DNA from: Cecembia rubra
Lineage (GTDB): Bacteria > Bacteroidota > Bacteroidia > Cytophagales > Cyclobacteriaceae
Assembly (NCBI RefSeq): GCF_003014575.1
Contig: NZ_PYGF01000005.1
Span: 186,001-250,000 of the forward strand
Direction of reading: 5' to 3'
DNA length: 64,000 bases
This document shows, piece by piece, positions 7,879-18,064 of this stretch (positions within the stretch are counted from its first letter, which is position 1; each line of letters starts with the position of its first letter). The position numbers and the translations under genes are program-made. Below the pieces are notes generated by a model. It did not search any database. It had not been told where the DNA came from and saw only the letters and a program-made list of their open reading frames with translations.

Positions 7879-10641
7879 TTATTGATAAAGGTTGTTGAAA
7901 AGCATTTTGAAAGTGCCATGGGACTGCGCTCTATAAGTAATTTCAGGTCCATAAACATATAGACTGCCTTTACCAATTGGTGCAGAGAAGGATGTAATAC
8001 CATCTTCCAAATAGGACTCTCCCCAAGCCCATCCGCTTTTAAGGGGAGTCTTAGTATCAAACCAGCTCAAAACCTGGAGTCCCTGAAGATTGGCTTCAGG
8101 TTTCAACTTGAACACAGGGCTATTGTTGAACAGTACATCGACATGGTTGGTCAATCCCCAGTTGGCAGGAATGGAATTATCGACTCTTGTCACCAGAACA
8201 CTTCCTGGAACAAAATATTTCTCTCCGGGTAATGGTCTTTCTGAACCATCCCTCTGCACTTCTACAAGCGCATTCTTAATAGGAAGATCCAAATGGTAAG
8301 CTAGCATGGAAGCACTCCCCACAGCTACAATTTTACCGCCGTTTTCCAAAAATGATTTTAGTTGAGGTATAGATTTTTCAGTACTGATATTACCCAACAT
8401 GTGATGATATTCTTCAGGAATATTGCTTGCATCAGGTGTTGAGCCCCAACCGCCTCCAGCATTTCCTCTTCCCGGAGCAGGAATTCCGCCACTTATAAAG
8501 AGGATTGCATCGTATTTCTTGTTCAGGTTTCCTGCATCAATTTCTTTTGCAAAAATCAGCTCAAATTCAAAATTATACTGTTCCAGTATCCATCGGACCC
8601 AACCACTTGGCATTGATCCACCATAGGTGTCAAAAAGTGCAATTCTGGAGGGTTTGATTGTTATTGCATTTGAAGGGGCAGATTTGGCTGCCCTGACCTT
8701 TACACCAAATTTGGCGACCTGTTCTGAAAGCAATCTCTTTGCACTTCCCGGAATATAAAACGAACCTGCAGGTAATCCATCTATAGAATTTTTTATTCTA
8801 GATACCTTGATTCCATTTTTGAGAAGTTCATTGACAACTGAGAATGCATCATTCTGCATAGCGCTTAGGTAAAACCCCGAATTTGAATTAGGAACCTGTT
8901 CAACTGGCACAGGTTCGAGTTTACCGTATGGTAGCGTCTCGAATGGGCCTGATAATCCTTCTAAAACCCTTTCTACCTCGATGCCCATTTGGTAGGCCAA
9001 TGTCCAACCTGCAGCATCATACGGCCTGATAGGAGGACCACCGGGATATTGAAAATCATTTGGATAATCTTGCGGTTCGAACATGTCTATGACATGAGGC
9101 CTGAAAGCCTGATTTGTCTGGACCACGTAAGAGCCTTTAGGGAATGTTTTCCCATTCACTGTAAAGGCGGATGTAGCTTTTTCTATTCTGATCCCTGTTT
9201 TAACCAGGGCATTGATGAACTTCACTGCTGTAGCCGGGTCATTTTGGTCAGCACTGATTATAAATGCTCTTGGGTCTCTTTTTTCTTTAGCCTGATATAC
9301 GCTGTCATAGAATACAGAGGGGATGGCACCACCTCTCATGGAGAAAGGGTTGGAAGGAGCAGGATATTTGTCTTTGTTTTTTTCGTAAGCTGTTTTTATG
9401 GCCTCGATTTTTTTTGGGAAAGGAGTCCAATAGTCTTTACTTCCTCTTTCAATAGAGCCCTTGCCCATCAAATAGATATTGTAAAGTAAATGGTCACTGT
9501 TTCTCGCTGCATAATCTAAAACAGCAAAATTCATTGAGACAGAGTAATCAATGGATTGTTGGAAATGCCAAGTTTTTTGAGGTGTAACAGGGAATGGTGT
9601 ATTGCTGTTTGGTAAAAGTCTGTCCGGCACTAATGGGATTTCCTCTGGGTTAGGTCCGCCCACAATTTCAGTGAGGATTCCGATGATATTGTGATAGTGG
9701 GTGGTGGTTCTTAAGCCACCATTGTACCATGTGGAAAAGGTGGAGCCATTCATTCTTGTAAAACCAGGCTTATTTTCAGCATTCAGCCTATTGTACATTG
9801 CAGCACCTACTGCATCGATTCCTGTCACCATCATCGGATCAAAGTTATAATTGAAGGGATCACGGTATGGAGGGCCAGCCAAGACAGAACCTGCAGGACC
9901 TCTTTGGTGGTGATTATACATTACCTGAGGGATCCATTCTACAAAAAGCTGGTAGCCAAGATTGGTAGATTCCTTCATATTTTGGATGTAGAAATCCCTA
10001 TTGTTGTCATGTCCGATATATTTTTGATACAAAACCGGAAGGTTTGAAAGACTTCTTTTTTCTGGAACCGCTTCCCTCATATACCAATTGCCGATTTTTT
10101 CATGACCATCTGGATTGGCATGCACAAAAAGGATTATGACATTTTCTAAAATTCTTTTTGTTTCAGCATCTTCTCGGGTCAGAATCTGGTAAATTGTTTC
10201 TGTAAGTTGATGTATGCCTACCGTTTCTGTAGAATGGAGACCTCCATCAATCCAAACGATGGCTTTCCCTTCTTCGGAAAGTTTTTTTGCTTCTGCATCA
10301 GTAATTCCTTCTGCTCTTGCTAACTTGACAGAGATTTCTTTGTATTTATTAATATTGGCGTGGTTTTCAGGTGAAGTGACTATCATCATCCATTGTTCCC
10401 TACCTTCTTCTGTTTTTCCAATGGATACCAGTTTTGCTTTGGTGGAGGCCTCTTCCAGTTTTTTAAAATAAGCCTCAGTAGAAGTATAATTGCTAATGTG
10501 ATAATCATCTCCCATTCCAAATCCGAAATGCTCTTTGGGAGAGGGCAGTTTTTGCGCAAAACTCAAGTTTGCTACTAAAATTAAAAGACTGAGAAGGAAA
10601 ATTCCTCTCCTGGTCCAAGATGCTTTTGTTAAGTTTTCCAT
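7879..10641 (-). CDS. Secreted M14-family zinc carboxypeptidase
   Basis: 920 residues with a clear signal peptide (about 1-29, ...LVANLSFAQ). The zinc carboxypeptidase domain covers roughly 50-350: the zinc ligands H136 and E139 stand in GGLHSTETVG, and NPDGHEKIG and DNNRDFY follow. The remaining 550 residues include a class-I-glutamine-amidotransferase-like segment (ALFDTYGGSMPSGWVRWILE, then DAILFISGGIPAPGRG) seen in large Bacteroidota M14 enzymes. It probably trims peptides outside the inner membrane; substrate unknown. It stands alone. Its start overlaps the end of a decayed reading frame just upstream. Confidence 0.85.
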   Translation of the reverse strand: MENLTKASWTRRGIFLLSLLILVANLSFAQKLPSPKEHFGFGMGDDYHISNYTSTEAYFKKLEEASTKAKLVSIGKTEEGREQWMMIVTSPENHANINKYKEISVKLARAEGITDAEAKKLSEEGKAIVWIDGGLHSTETVGIHQLTETIYQILTREDAETKRILENVIILFVHANPDGHEKIGNWYMREAVPEKRSLSNLPVLYQKYIGHDNNRDFYIQNMKESTNLGYQLFVEWIPQVMYNHHQRGPAGSVLAGPPYRDPFNYNFDPMMVTGIDAVGAAMYNRLNAENKPGFTRMNGSTFSTWYNGGLRTTTHYHNIIGILTEIVGGPNPEEIPLVPDRLLPNSNTPFPVTPQKTWHFQQSIDYSVSMNFAVLDYAARNSDHLLYNIYLMGKGSIERGSKDYWTPFPKKIEAIKTAYEKNKDKYPAPSNPFSMRGGAIPSVFYDSVYQAKEKRDPRAFIISADQNDPATAVKFINALVKTGIRIEKATSAFTVNGKTFPKGSYVVQTNQAFRPHVIDMFEPQDYPNDFQYPGGPPIRPYDAAGWTLAYQMGIEVERVLEGLSGPFETLPYGKLEPVPVEQVPNSNSGFYLSAMQNDAFSVVNELLKNGIKVSRIKNSIDGLPAGSFYIPGSAKRLLSEQVAKFGVKVRAAKSAPSNAITIKPSRIALFDTYGGSMPSGWVRWILEQYNFEFELIFAKEIDAGNLNKKYDAILFISGGIPAPGRGNAGGGWGSTPDASNIPEEYHHMLGNISTEKSIPQLKSFLENGGKIVAVGSASMLAYHLDLPIKNALVEVQRDGSERPLPGEKYFVPGSVLVTRVDNSIPANWGLTNHVDVLFNNSPVFKLKPEANLQGLQVLSWFDTKTPLKSGWAWGESYLEDGITSFSAPIGKGSLYVYGPEITYRAQSHGTFKMLFNNLYQ

Positions 10642-10918
10642 TTATGCTTTGTTTTAAATCTGAGGCCAACCCTGTAATCACATGGTTCATCTCTGGATCC
10701 ATCACAGGGCTTGTCTTTTTCTGAAATACCCCGGGTTCCGTCCTCCATAATAACAATAAATTTAAAGAGGAAATAGTCATTTACATTAACGGTCGATATA
10801 TCGGTACCAGTAAAGGCTGTAAGATTCTGAGCTGTGAAGCTGTAGTTTATTGGGAAGGGACTGGCTTTTCAAAAAGTTTGACTGCAGGAATGACACTACT
10901 AGGTAAAGGAATTACCTT
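10629..10918 (-). pseudogene. Decayed C-terminal fragment of an unknown protein
   Basis: Between the M14 gene and the next gene a minus-strand frame reads protein-like sequence (SPFPINYSFTAQNLTAFTG..., then MEDGTRGISEKDKPCDGSRD) ending at a TAA inside the first codons of the M14 gene. A TGA interrupts it, and the plausible upstream continuation (VIPLPSSVIPAVKLFEKP) is in another frame, with the shift at an AAAA run. I read it as the eroded 3' end of a gene. The family is not recognised and no intact start exists. Confidence 0.35.
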
Positions 10919-11000
10919 TTAATTGGATGAACTTTTGACAAAGGAAAGACTATAAGGTAGTTAGGAGGATTTTTTGCTCATGATATTTAATCCATAAAAA

Positions 11001-11034
11001 AACAGCCTGTGATTTAAAAAATTCACAGGCTGTT
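11001..11034 (-). terminator. Rho-independent terminator after the gene at 11095-12210
   Basis: A 12-bp perfect stem (AACAGCCTGTGA / TCACAGGCTGTT) with an AT loop is followed on the minus strand by a run of seven T. It lies 60 bases past the upstream gene's stop. Confidence 0.8.
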
Positions 11035-11094
11035 ATATGCTGAAAATATCAAATAGAAGTTAAACCTAACGATGTATTTGCTTGCCAAGTGGCA

Positions 11095-12210
11095 TTAGGC
11101 TCTATGGTCGAATTTTCTAAATACCAGCTGAAGGAACTCATTGAGCTCATCAGAGTTTTGGTCCCAGTTCAATTCCCCTACATAGCGCTGATTGAGCAGG
11201 TTGATGGCATCTCCAAAACTTTCACATTGATCAATGGATTTCAAAGCATGGCTGAGTAGATCAGGGTTACCATCAAAAAGAACTTTAGTAAACATGAATT
11301 TTTGGTTGATACCGATACTGTCGGCTAAATCTTTTATTGTACCTTTCATTATTGAATATTCCTCAGTCTCAAATCTTGACCAGATCTTTAGAGGGTCCAG
11401 TGCCTTTTCCGACGGTACCACTTTATAATTGCTATTGTTAAGTAAGGGAGCAGTACTTGATTCCTGTAATACAGATTCTTGTAAATGGTCGTTCTCAGGT
11501 TCTAAATTTTGGCTAAATATCTCTTCTTTAGATGAATTTTTTTCTACAGCAGTTTCAGTTTCAACTACTGGTCCGGAAGATACAGTTTCAGAAGGGTTTT
11601 CAAACAATTTGGGTAGCTCCAGAATAATTACAGCGTTAAGGGTGTCCAGCAATTTTTCAGCAGGCTCCAATTGGTCACCAAGCCGCTCGAAATTTTGGTT
11701 GAGGGCTTGTTTGAAGGCCTCTTTGGTATGTGCAAGTCCGGCACGGTCGATGATATTTTGGATCAATTCTGCATGCCACTTGAAGTATTTTTTGTTTTCT
11801 TTTAGATAAATATTGAGTTGTGAAGGATCTTTTTTGTCAAACTCCTTCTCAAAATAGGCTACAGGGTCCAATGCCAAGTGGATGGATTCCACAACAGCAT
11901 TTTTGAGCAGGGGTTCAAAGTCTTTTCGTTCCACTTTAATGCTTCGGGACAGGATGTTCATAAATTCCTTTAGCGCTTCATGGACTGCATTGTCACGGTA
12001 ATCAAAATATGGGTTGCTTTTCATTTTTTCCAACTCCTTTTGCCAAGCTTCAAATAAGCTTTTTATAGAGAAAAAATTGACCTGAATGCTTGGAGTCAAC
12101 TGAACCATTTCTGGCCCAGTCATGTATTTCCTTTGTGAAAAATAGGCATCACAAATTTTGACTGTAAATTTATCAGCGTATTCCTGAATGTATGCGTTAT
12201 TGATGGTCAT
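11095..12210 (-). CDS. Hypothetical cytoplasmic protein
   Basis: 371 residues from the start chosen here (MTINNAYIQEYADKFTV); the frame is open 17 codons further but that extension runs into the divergent ferredoxin gene. I do not recognise the family with certainty. The protein has no signal peptide or membrane helix. Residues 1-210 are mostly helical and charged, about 215-270 is a low-complexity Ser/Glu linker (SSGPVVETETAVEKNSSKEE), and the last 100 residues form a second helical block (MKGTIKDLADSIGINQKFMF) ending in RKFDHRA. This end resembles small helical domains of other Cytophagales hypotheticals. It is divergent from the ferredoxin gene, 43 bases away. Confidence 0.7.
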   Translation of the reverse strand: MTINNAYIQEYADKFTVKICDAYFSQRKYMTGPEMVQLTPSIQVNFFSIKSLFEAWQKELEKMKSNPYFDYRDNAVHEALKEFMNILSRSIKVERKDFEPLLKNAVVESIHLALDPVAYFEKEFDKKDPSQLNIYLKENKKYFKWHAELIQNIIDRAGLAHTKEAFKQALNQNFERLGDQLEPAEKLLDTLNAVIILELPKLFENPSETVSSGPVVETETAVEKNSSKEEIFSQNLEPENDHLQESVLQESSTAPLLNNSNYKVVPSEKALDPLKIWSRFETEEYSIMKGTIKDLADSIGINQKFMFTKVLFDGNPDLLSHALKSIDQCESFGDAINLLNQRYVGELNWDQNSDELNEFLQLVFRKFDHRA

Positions 12211-12253
12211 AATGAATTGAAATAGAAAGGTCTGTTGTATTCCAACGAAAGCC

Positions 12254-12580
12254 ATGATCAAAATTATTATAGAAAATCTGAATAATCACGAAATAATTTC
12301 ATCGGAATCTGATCGTAAAGTTATTGAATTAATCCATGAAAACTACATTGACTGGATGCATGGTTGCGGAAAAAAAGGTAGATGTACTACCTGTAAAATG
12401 ATCGTATGCTCCGGTATGGAACATTTAAGTTCACTGAATGAACGTGAGGAATTTTTCAGGGAAAGAGGCAGATTAAACGAAGATGAAAGATTATCTTGCC
12501 AAGCTAAAATTAAAGCAGGGGAATTGCGTATCCGCGTGGCTGAGGAAAATAAATTCCCCCATTTGGTGTATAGTGATTAA
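12254..12580 (+). CDS. [2Fe-2S] ferredoxin
   Basis: 108 residues. The plant-type cluster ligands are visible as C38-X5-C44-X2-C47 ([13 protein letters not shown]) with the distal C82 in LSCQAKI, so the fold can bind one [2Fe-2S] cluster. It should act as a soluble electron carrier; the partner is not evident. It is followed 5 bases later by the thymidine kinase gene and then recO, probably one transcript of unrelated functions. Confidence 0.85.
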   Translation: MIKIIIENLNNHEIISSESDRKVIELIHENYIDWMHGCGKKGRCTTCKMIVCSGMEHLSSLNEREEFFRERGRLNEDERLSCQAKIKAGELRIRVAEENKFPHLVYSD

Positions 12581-12585
12581 GCAGT

Positions 12586-13167
12586 ATGTTTATTGAACCT
12601 TCCATAGGGAAATCGAAATCAAAAGATAGGAAAGGTCATATTGAGGTGATCTGTGGCTCCATGTTTTCCGGAAAAACAGAGGAGCTTATCCGCAGGTTGA
12701 ACAGGGCATTAATTGCCCGACAGAAAGTGGAAATATTCAAGCCCACAATTGATAAGCGATACCATGAGTTTGACGTAGTTTCCCACAACGAAAATGCCAT
12801 CCGGTCCACTCCAGTTAACTTTGCAGAGGATATCATCCTTTTGGCTGGAGATTGTGATGTGGTGGGGATAGATGAAGTTCAGTTCTTTGATAACCGGATA
12901 GTACATGTTGCTACAGTCCTTGCCAATTCTGGTAAAAGGGTAATCCTGGCTGGCCTGGATATGGATTTTGAGGGTAGGCCCTTTGAACCTATGCCGCAAT
13001 TGTTGGCAATTGCAGAATATGTGACCAAAGTGCATGCCATCTGTATGAAATGTGGCAACTTGGCCTCTTATTCCTTTCGCTTGACATCCACTAAAGAAAA
13101 AGTACTTTTAGGCGAAAAAGATAGCTATGAGGCCCGTTGCAGGAATTGTTTTTTTGAAGACAGATAA
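12586..13167 (+). CDS. tdk: Thymidine kinase
   Basis: 193 residues, type II thymidine kinase. The P-loop [14 protein letters not shown] is at about 26-39, the Mg-binding DEVQFF near 97, the lasso region ([15 protein letters not shown]) near 125, and the structural zinc site is formed by CMKCG and CRNCF. It phosphorylates thymidine in the salvage pathway. It follows the ferredoxin gene by 5 bases and precedes recO by 9. Complete and typical. Confidence 0.95.
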   Translation: MFIEPSIGKSKSKDRKGHIEVICGSMFSGKTEELIRRLNRALIARQKVEIFKPTIDKRYHEFDVVSHNENAIRSTPVNFAEDIILLAGDCDVVGIDEVQFFDNRIVHVATVLANSGKRVILAGLDMDFEGRPFEPMPQLLAIAEYVTKVHAICMKCGNLASYSFRLTSTKEKVLLGEKDSYEARCRNCFFEDR

Positions 13168-13176
13168 TTAATTCCT

Positions 13177-13866
13177 ATGCTGGTAAAGACACAAGGCATT
13201 GTAGTTTCTTATATCCGGTATAAGGAGAGCTCTATCATTGTGAAGATCTTTACCAGGGAGTTGGGCTTGAAAGCCTATATCGTTAATGGAGTGAGGAGTA
13301 GCAATGCCAAAACAAAGATGGGTTTTTACCAGCCACTTACATTTTTGGATTTAGTGGTTTTTAATAAAGAGAATGTTGGGCTTAACCGTATTTCAGAGGT
13401 AAAACTTGGGAGAGCTTATCAAAAAATCCCATTTGATTTTCTCCGTTCGGGTATAGCTATGTTTATGGCCGAAGTACTATCTAGGACACTTTATGAGGGA
13501 TACCAAAATGATGAACTTTTTGAATTTCTGGTTGAATCGTTGGGTATTTTAGATAATTCAGAGGCTGTTTTGAGTCATTACCCCAATGTTTTTCTTTTGG
13601 GAATGGCCAGGTACTTGGGCTTTGCTCCAAATGCTTCTTTGGAATTTTTTGATGAACTCCGGGAGAATTTTACCAAGCAGATGGATTGGGAGCCTGAGAT
13701 GGCTTATTTGGACAAATTAATCCAAGAGGACTTTGCATTTGCAGATAAGGTTCCAGCTCAAATAAGAAAAAACCTGCTCGATCATCTTCTCATTTTCTTT
13801 TCCCAGCATCTCGACCAAACTTCAGAGTGGAAGTCTGTGAAGGTGCTTAGGCAAATGATGGCTTAG
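13177..13866 (+). CDS. recO: DNA repair protein RecO
   Basis: 229 residues. The N-terminal OB fold begins MLVKTQGIVVSYIRYKESSI, and ELGLKAYIVNGVRSSNAK follows; the remainder is the helical C-terminal domain. The zinc-binding cysteines of many RecO proteins are absent, as commonly in Bacteroidota. RecO helps load RecA onto SSB-coated DNA in the RecFOR pathway. Last gene of the ferredoxin-tdk-recO run. Confidence 0.9.
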   Translation: MLVKTQGIVVSYIRYKESSIIVKIFTRELGLKAYIVNGVRSSNAKTKMGFYQPLTFLDLVVFNKENVGLNRISEVKLGRAYQKIPFDFLRSGIAMFMAEVLSRTLYEGYQNDELFEFLVESLGILDNSEAVLSHYPNVFLLGMARYLGFAPNASLEFFDELRENFTKQMDWEPEMAYLDKLIQEDFAFADKVPAQIRKNLLDHLLIFFSQHLDQTSEWKSVKVLRQMMA

Positions 13867-14326
13867 ACAGAAGAAGACCGAGTGTAAAGGAAATGTCTAC
13901 TGGACATTTTTAGTGAGGGCCTGGATGTTGGTCATGAAGTAGATATAGAATCATTCAGAGATCCAAGGGTAAAGAATTAAACTTCAGATAAGAATAGACT
14001 TTCCTGCGTGCCGACTATCAAGATGAGGAAATTAGTGAACCACAACTTGTCCCTAAAGCTGGGAAAAGGGACAAAAGAGCAAAGCCTGGATTTTTTATTG
14101 GCCTATTTAACTAGTATGTTGTAATGCCTTTTGTTTTCTTTTGGGCTTAAAATTTGCGTATTCAATTTTCATCATGTAATATTGTGACGTTACAGTATAT
14201 CAAAATCCTCACCCCTTGGATTTTATACTTGCCTGAATACCTTTTTCATTCAGATCAGTAATACTCAATACACAATCAACATTATTTACACATCTTATTA
14301 GTATCAATCCATTTCATAAGCTTTTT
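13867..14326. other. Intergenic region before rho, with a dispersed repeat
   Basis: 460 bases without a convincing gene. Bases 14036-14085 resemble 24857-24906 (both begin TGAACCAC and carry a short GGGA/TCCC-type palindrome followed by GGAACAAAAG-like sequence). The rest is AT-rich and must contain the rho promoter, but I could not place a clear TAnnTTTG. Confidence 0.5.
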
Positions 14327-16093
14327 ATGTATAACATAGAAGAATTAAGAATCAGACTTCTTTCTGAACTGAAGGAAATCGCTGAGGAGTTAGGTGTCAA
14401 GAACTTCAAGAACCTAAAAAAAGATGACCTTATCTATGCCATTCTGGACCAACAGGCCATTACTCCCGAGCAAGCCCTCCCAAAGAAAAAACCTTCCGTA
14501 GTAGAAGCCGAAGTCAAAGAACCGGAAAAAACCAAACCCGCTCAATCACCCAAAGAAGAGCCAGCTGCAGAAAGTAAACCTAAATTCAGAAGGGAAAACG
14601 TGACAGAGGAACAACCCGTTCCCGAGAAATCCGAAAAAACAAAGCCTGAGATCAAAGAGAGACCTCTTCCAAAGGAAAAAAGAGAACAAACTGTTGTAGA
14701 AGCCAAAAAGCCTGAACCTGCGCATACAACCCAACCAGCCCCGGTTCCTACAGCTTCTGCTGATGAAGACAAACCTAAGTTTATACGTCCCAGAAGAAAA
14801 GTTGTGGAAGTAGAACAAGTCAGTGCGGGAACTACAACTCCGGCACCTGTACCAACGCCGGTTGAAGCAGAAGTAGAGCTTCCAAGAAGGAAAAATATCA
14901 GGGACATCGAAGAAGTCCATGTACCTACAGCAGAGACAGTTCCTTCCAAGAAAAAACCTTATGTCAGCATGAGGGAATTTGAAGGGATCATCGAAAATGA
15001 AGGTGTATTGGAAATTATGTCCGAAGGTTATGGCTTCCTGCGTTCTTTGGATTACAACTACCTGGCATCTCCGGATGATATTTACGTTTCTCCTTCCCAG
15101 ATCAAATTGTTTGGTCTGAAGACCGGGGACCATATTAAGGGTTCCATCCGTCCGCCAAAAGAAGGTGAAAAATATTTTGCTTTATTGAAAGTTATAACGG
15201 TCAATGGCAAGACAACCGAAGAGATCCGTGACAGGATTCCTTTTGAGTACTTGACCCCGTTGTTCCCGGAAGAGCGATTGAACTTGTCAACAAGGTCAGA
15301 CAATTATTCAACTAGGATTCTGGATCTTTTTGCACCAATAGGTAAAGGGCAGAGGGGTATGATTGTGGCACAGCCGAAGACTGGTAAGACTGTTCTTTTG
15401 CAGCAGATAGCCAATGCCATCGCCGAAAACCATCCGGAAGTGCACTTGATGGTGTTATTGATTGATGAGAGACCTGAGGAGGTAACTGATATGGCGCGAT
15501 CTGTAAAAGCTGAAGTTATTTCTTCCACTTTTGATGAGCAGGCGGAAAGACATGTGAAGGTAGCTTCGATCGTTTTGGAAAAAGCCAAGCGTATGGTTGA
15601 ATGCGGTCATGATGTCGTGATCCTATTGGATTCTATTACCCGTTTGGCACGTGCTTATAATACCGTGGTACCTTCCTCTGGCAAGATCCTTTCCGGTGGT
15701 GTGGATGCCAATGCCCTGCATAAGCCGAAGCGATTCTTCGGTGCAGCCAGGAATGTGGAGAATGGAGGTTCCCTGACCATCATTGCTACAGCACTGGTAG
15801 AAACTGGTTCCAAGATGGATGAGGTGATCTTTGAAGAATTCAAAGGTACGGGCAACATGGAATTGGCCCTTGACAGAAAGCTGGCCAACAGAAGGATTTA
15901 TCCTGCCATCGATGTACCGAGTTCAGGTACAAGGAGAGAGGACCTCTTGATGGACAAGGAAGAGATGCAGCGTGTTTGGATCTTAAGGAAGCTGATGTCC
16001 GATATGACCTCTCAGGAAGCCATGGAGTTCTTGTTGCAGCGAATGAAAGGCACAAGGGACAACGTGGAGTTTTTGATTTCCATGAACGGATAA
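14327..16093 (+). CDS. rho: Transcription termination factor Rho
   Basis: 588 residues. A Rho_N helical domain (about 1-45, [20 protein letters not shown]) is followed by a Lys/Glu/Pro-rich disordered insertion (about 50-205), then the RNA-binding cold-shock domain ([15 protein letters not shown] near 230) and the RecA-like ATPase with Walker [15 protein letters not shown] near 350 and Walker [17 protein letters not shown] near 430. The long insertion explains why it exceeds the 419 residues of E. coli Rho and is normal in Bacteroidota. It is a single-gene unit with its own terminator downstream. Confidence 0.96.
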   Translation: MYNIEELRIRLLSELKEIAEELGVKNFKNLKKDDLIYAILDQQAITPEQALPKKKPSVVEAEVKEPEKTKPAQSPKEEPAAESKPKFRRENVTEEQPVPEKSEKTKPEIKERPLPKEKREQTVVEAKKPEPAHTTQPAPVPTASADEDKPKFIRPRRKVVEVEQVSAGTTTPAPVPTPVEAEVELPRRKNIRDIEEVHVPTAETVPSKKKPYVSMREFEGIIENEGVLEIMSEGYGFLRSLDYNYLASPDDIYVSPSQIKLFGLKTGDHIKGSIRPPKEGEKYFALLKVITVNGKTTEEIRDRIPFEYLTPLFPEERLNLSTRSDNYSTRILDLFAPIGKGQRGMIVAQPKTGKTVLLQQIANAIAENHPEVHLMVLLIDERPEEVTDMARSVKAEVISSTFDEQAERHVKVASIVLEKAKRMVECGHDVVILLDSITRLARAYNTVVPSSGKILSGGVDANALHKPKRFFGAARNVENGGSLTIIATALVETGSKMDEVIFEEFKGTGNMELALDRKLANRRIYPAIDVPSSGTRREDLLMDKEEMQRVWILRKLMSDMTSQEAMEFLLQRMKGTRDNVEFLISMNG

Positions 16094-16120
16094 TATCCAG
16101 AGACAAGTATAAATTTAAAA

Positions 16121-16146
16121 ACCCGGCAGCGATGTCGGGTTTTTTT
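16121..16146 (+). terminator. Rho-independent terminator of rho
   Basis: ACCCGGCA / TGTCGGGT stem (8 bp including one G-T pair) with loop GCGA, followed by six T. It starts 27 bases after the rho stop. Confidence 0.85.
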
Positions 16147-16253
16147 GTTTGCAATCAAGATTTGGGTTTTATGAAAAACAAAAAAATGTAAAAAAAGTAC
16201 ATAAAAGGTGGTAAAAAAGTAAACGAGATGTTTTTTGTGAAGGGATAATATCA

Positions 16254-16261
16254 TACTTTTG
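16254..16261 (+). promoter_or_regulatory. -7 promoter element of the first T9SS cargo gene
   Basis: TACTTTTG matches TAnnTTTG, about 50 bases before the chosen ATG at 16310. The nearest TTTG upstream (16234-16237) is at a short 16-base spacing. Confidence 0.45.
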
Positions 16262-16309
16262 TTTGAATTCCCAAGAAGCTTATCCTCAATTATTCCTATT
16301 GAATTTAAC

Positions 16310-17680
16310 ATGCGAAGAATTATTCTTTCAAGACACCTTTTTACTTTTTTGTTTTTTCTATTTATCAATATTTTAGCGATTGCACAAACCCTGAGAGAAC
16401 CCGTTGGTTGTGGGGACTGTGAAAATACTGCCAGAACCTATACTGAAAATGGGGGGACCAACATTTCATCTCCTCATGCAGTTGGTACACAACAAAATAG
16501 GTGGGGGGGGCAAAGTCCCGGCGTTTCTACTACCGTAAAATTCGAAAATAGACCAAGTTCAAACATAAGAAGTTTTTATAGATGGCAAGCAGGTGGAAAT
16601 GACTCAATTAGAATTGCTGGAATAATTGTTGAACCCAATGTAACATTAGAAATAGGAAGGCAAAATAACAATGAAAGGCCTGCATTTGACATTATTGGTG
16701 GATGCATTATAGTTAAGAGTGGAGCAGTTTTAAATTTTTCTTATTACACCAAAATGCAGGGTTTGAGGATTTGTGTTGAAGAAGGCGGCAGGATTAATTT
16801 TGATAGTGAAGCAGCGGGAGGTTCGGACGGTCAAAGAGACAATTTTATATTCAATGACATTGAAATAAATCTAGCTGGACCGGGAGCGGAAATAACATTT
16901 GGAAATGCTGAAATTGTCCAACTTGGGTTTATAGTCATTGGTGGTTATCAAGGACAAGGCTGTATTCAAAATAGTAATGGTACTCTATCTCCTCCCGCAA
17001 GACCTCCAGCAAATATTGATGTAGATCTTTCAAGGATGACACAAGCTGAGTTAGTTCTATTCTGTAATTTCCTATCAAATGCTGGTTTTTCAATCCAACC
17101 CGTTGAATACCTCTACTTCAAATCCAATTTCCTGCCACAACACAGGGCAGTGCAGTTGATTTGGGCTACGGCAAAGGAATGGGAAAACTCCCATTTTGAA
17201 ATTCAGCGTTCGGTCAATGGTGTCAGGAATTGGGAGAAGATCGGTGAAATGAAAGGTGCAGGTTGGTCTGAGATGCCTGTGGAATATTTATTTAAAGATG
17301 AGATGTTGCCTTTGACTGGAGGAAATGTTTTTTACAGGTTGAAGCAGGTAGATTTTAACGGGGACTTTGCTTATTCAGAAGTGGTAAGTGCAAGGATACC
17401 TACCCTTCAGTTTACGAATGGCGTATGGAGGGTATTTCCCAATCCCAGCAATGGAGATGCATTGAGGATAGAATTGCTGGACCGCAAACTTTATAATGGT
17501 GAAGCTTTAACAGCCAATCTGATTACACCTGCGGCTGGAAGAAGGTCTCTTTTAGGGATTGATTCTGATACAATAGCAGAAGAAGTTTTGGAACTGCTCA
17601 ATGCAAATGGAAAGGGAGTATATATCCTTGAAATTGCTTGGTCAAATAATATAGAGCATATCAAAATTTTGAAGCAATAG
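16310..17680 (+). CDS. T9SS-secreted surface protein, paralog 1 (beta-helix-like N-terminus)
   Basis: 456 residues from the ATG that directly precedes a good signal peptide (MRRIILSRHLFTFLFFLFIN...AIAQ). The middle is Gly/Asn-rich and beta-rich (PNVTLEIGRQNN..., GGCIIVKSGAVLNFSYYTK), like a right-handed beta-helix. The last 190 residues are the module shared with the four neighbours: a fibronectin-like domain (WATAKEWENSHFEIQRS, FYRLKQVDFNGDFAYSE) and a type A T9SS sorting domain (VFPNPSNGDALRIE, ending EHIKILKQ). It is predicted to cross the outer membrane through T9SS and to be cleaved or anchored. Function of the exposed part is unknown. Confidence 0.82.
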   Translation: MRRIILSRHLFTFLFFLFINILAIAQTLREPVGCGDCENTARTYTENGGTNISSPHAVGTQQNRWGGQSPGVSTTVKFENRPSSNIRSFYRWQAGGNDSIRIAGIIVEPNVTLEIGRQNNNERPAFDIIGGCIIVKSGAVLNFSYYTKMQGLRICVEEGGRINFDSEAAGGSDGQRDNFIFNDIEINLAGPGAEITFGNAEIVQLGFIVIGGYQGQGCIQNSNGTLSPPARPPANIDVDLSRMTQAELVLFCNFLSNAGFSIQPVEYLYFKSNFLPQHRAVQLIWATAKEWENSHFEIQRSVNGVRNWEKIGEMKGAGWSEMPVEYLFKDEMLPLTGGNVFYRLKQVDFNGDFAYSEVVSARIPTLQFTNGVWRVFPNPSNGDALRIELLDRKLYNGEALTANLITPAAGRRSLLGIDSDTIAEEVLELLNANGKGVYILEIAWSNNIEHIKILKQ

Positions 17681-18064
17681 ACTAAAACTATATTTCATTT
17701 AATAGGCCTGTTGAAATTTCCCGGCCAAAAGTTTTTTCCTTTTTCAAAGACTTATCAGTCTATATAATTTGGTGGTTTACATATAAATTTGGATAATGAT
17801 ATATTTTATCTAAATTTTCATAACTGGAAAATTGCATTATTTTTTTTATAAAATGGTTTGTATCCCAATAGGTAAAAATATCATTTGTAATTTTTGGTTA
17901 ATACTTTAAAAAATTCCAATTTTCATTCGCTTTATGGTTTAAATTTTGACTTGTTCATTTTATTCACCCAGTAATTATGTTCTTTTAATCAAGTCAAATA
18001 TTCAAATCCATTTTAAAAGGATTCTCCTTGCATTGATCGCTTATTGTTAAAATATTTATCTTTT
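17681..18064. other. AT-rich intergenic region between T9SS cargo genes
   Basis: 384 very AT-rich bases (long T and A runs). No gene-like frame, hairpin terminator or clear TAnnTTTG was seen, although the promoter of the next gene is presumably here. Confidence 0.5.

Noticed and set aside
10505-10780. 91-codon minus-strand frame overlapping the M14 gene start
   Set aside because: The frame disagrees with the M14 gene over most of its length; a different frame of the same stretch holds the better relic (10629-10918).
14542-15133. Long frames antisense to rho
   Set aside because: They mirror the Lys/Glu/Pro-rich low-complexity part of rho, which leaves other frames open by composition; their Ser/Phe-rich proteins resemble nothing real.
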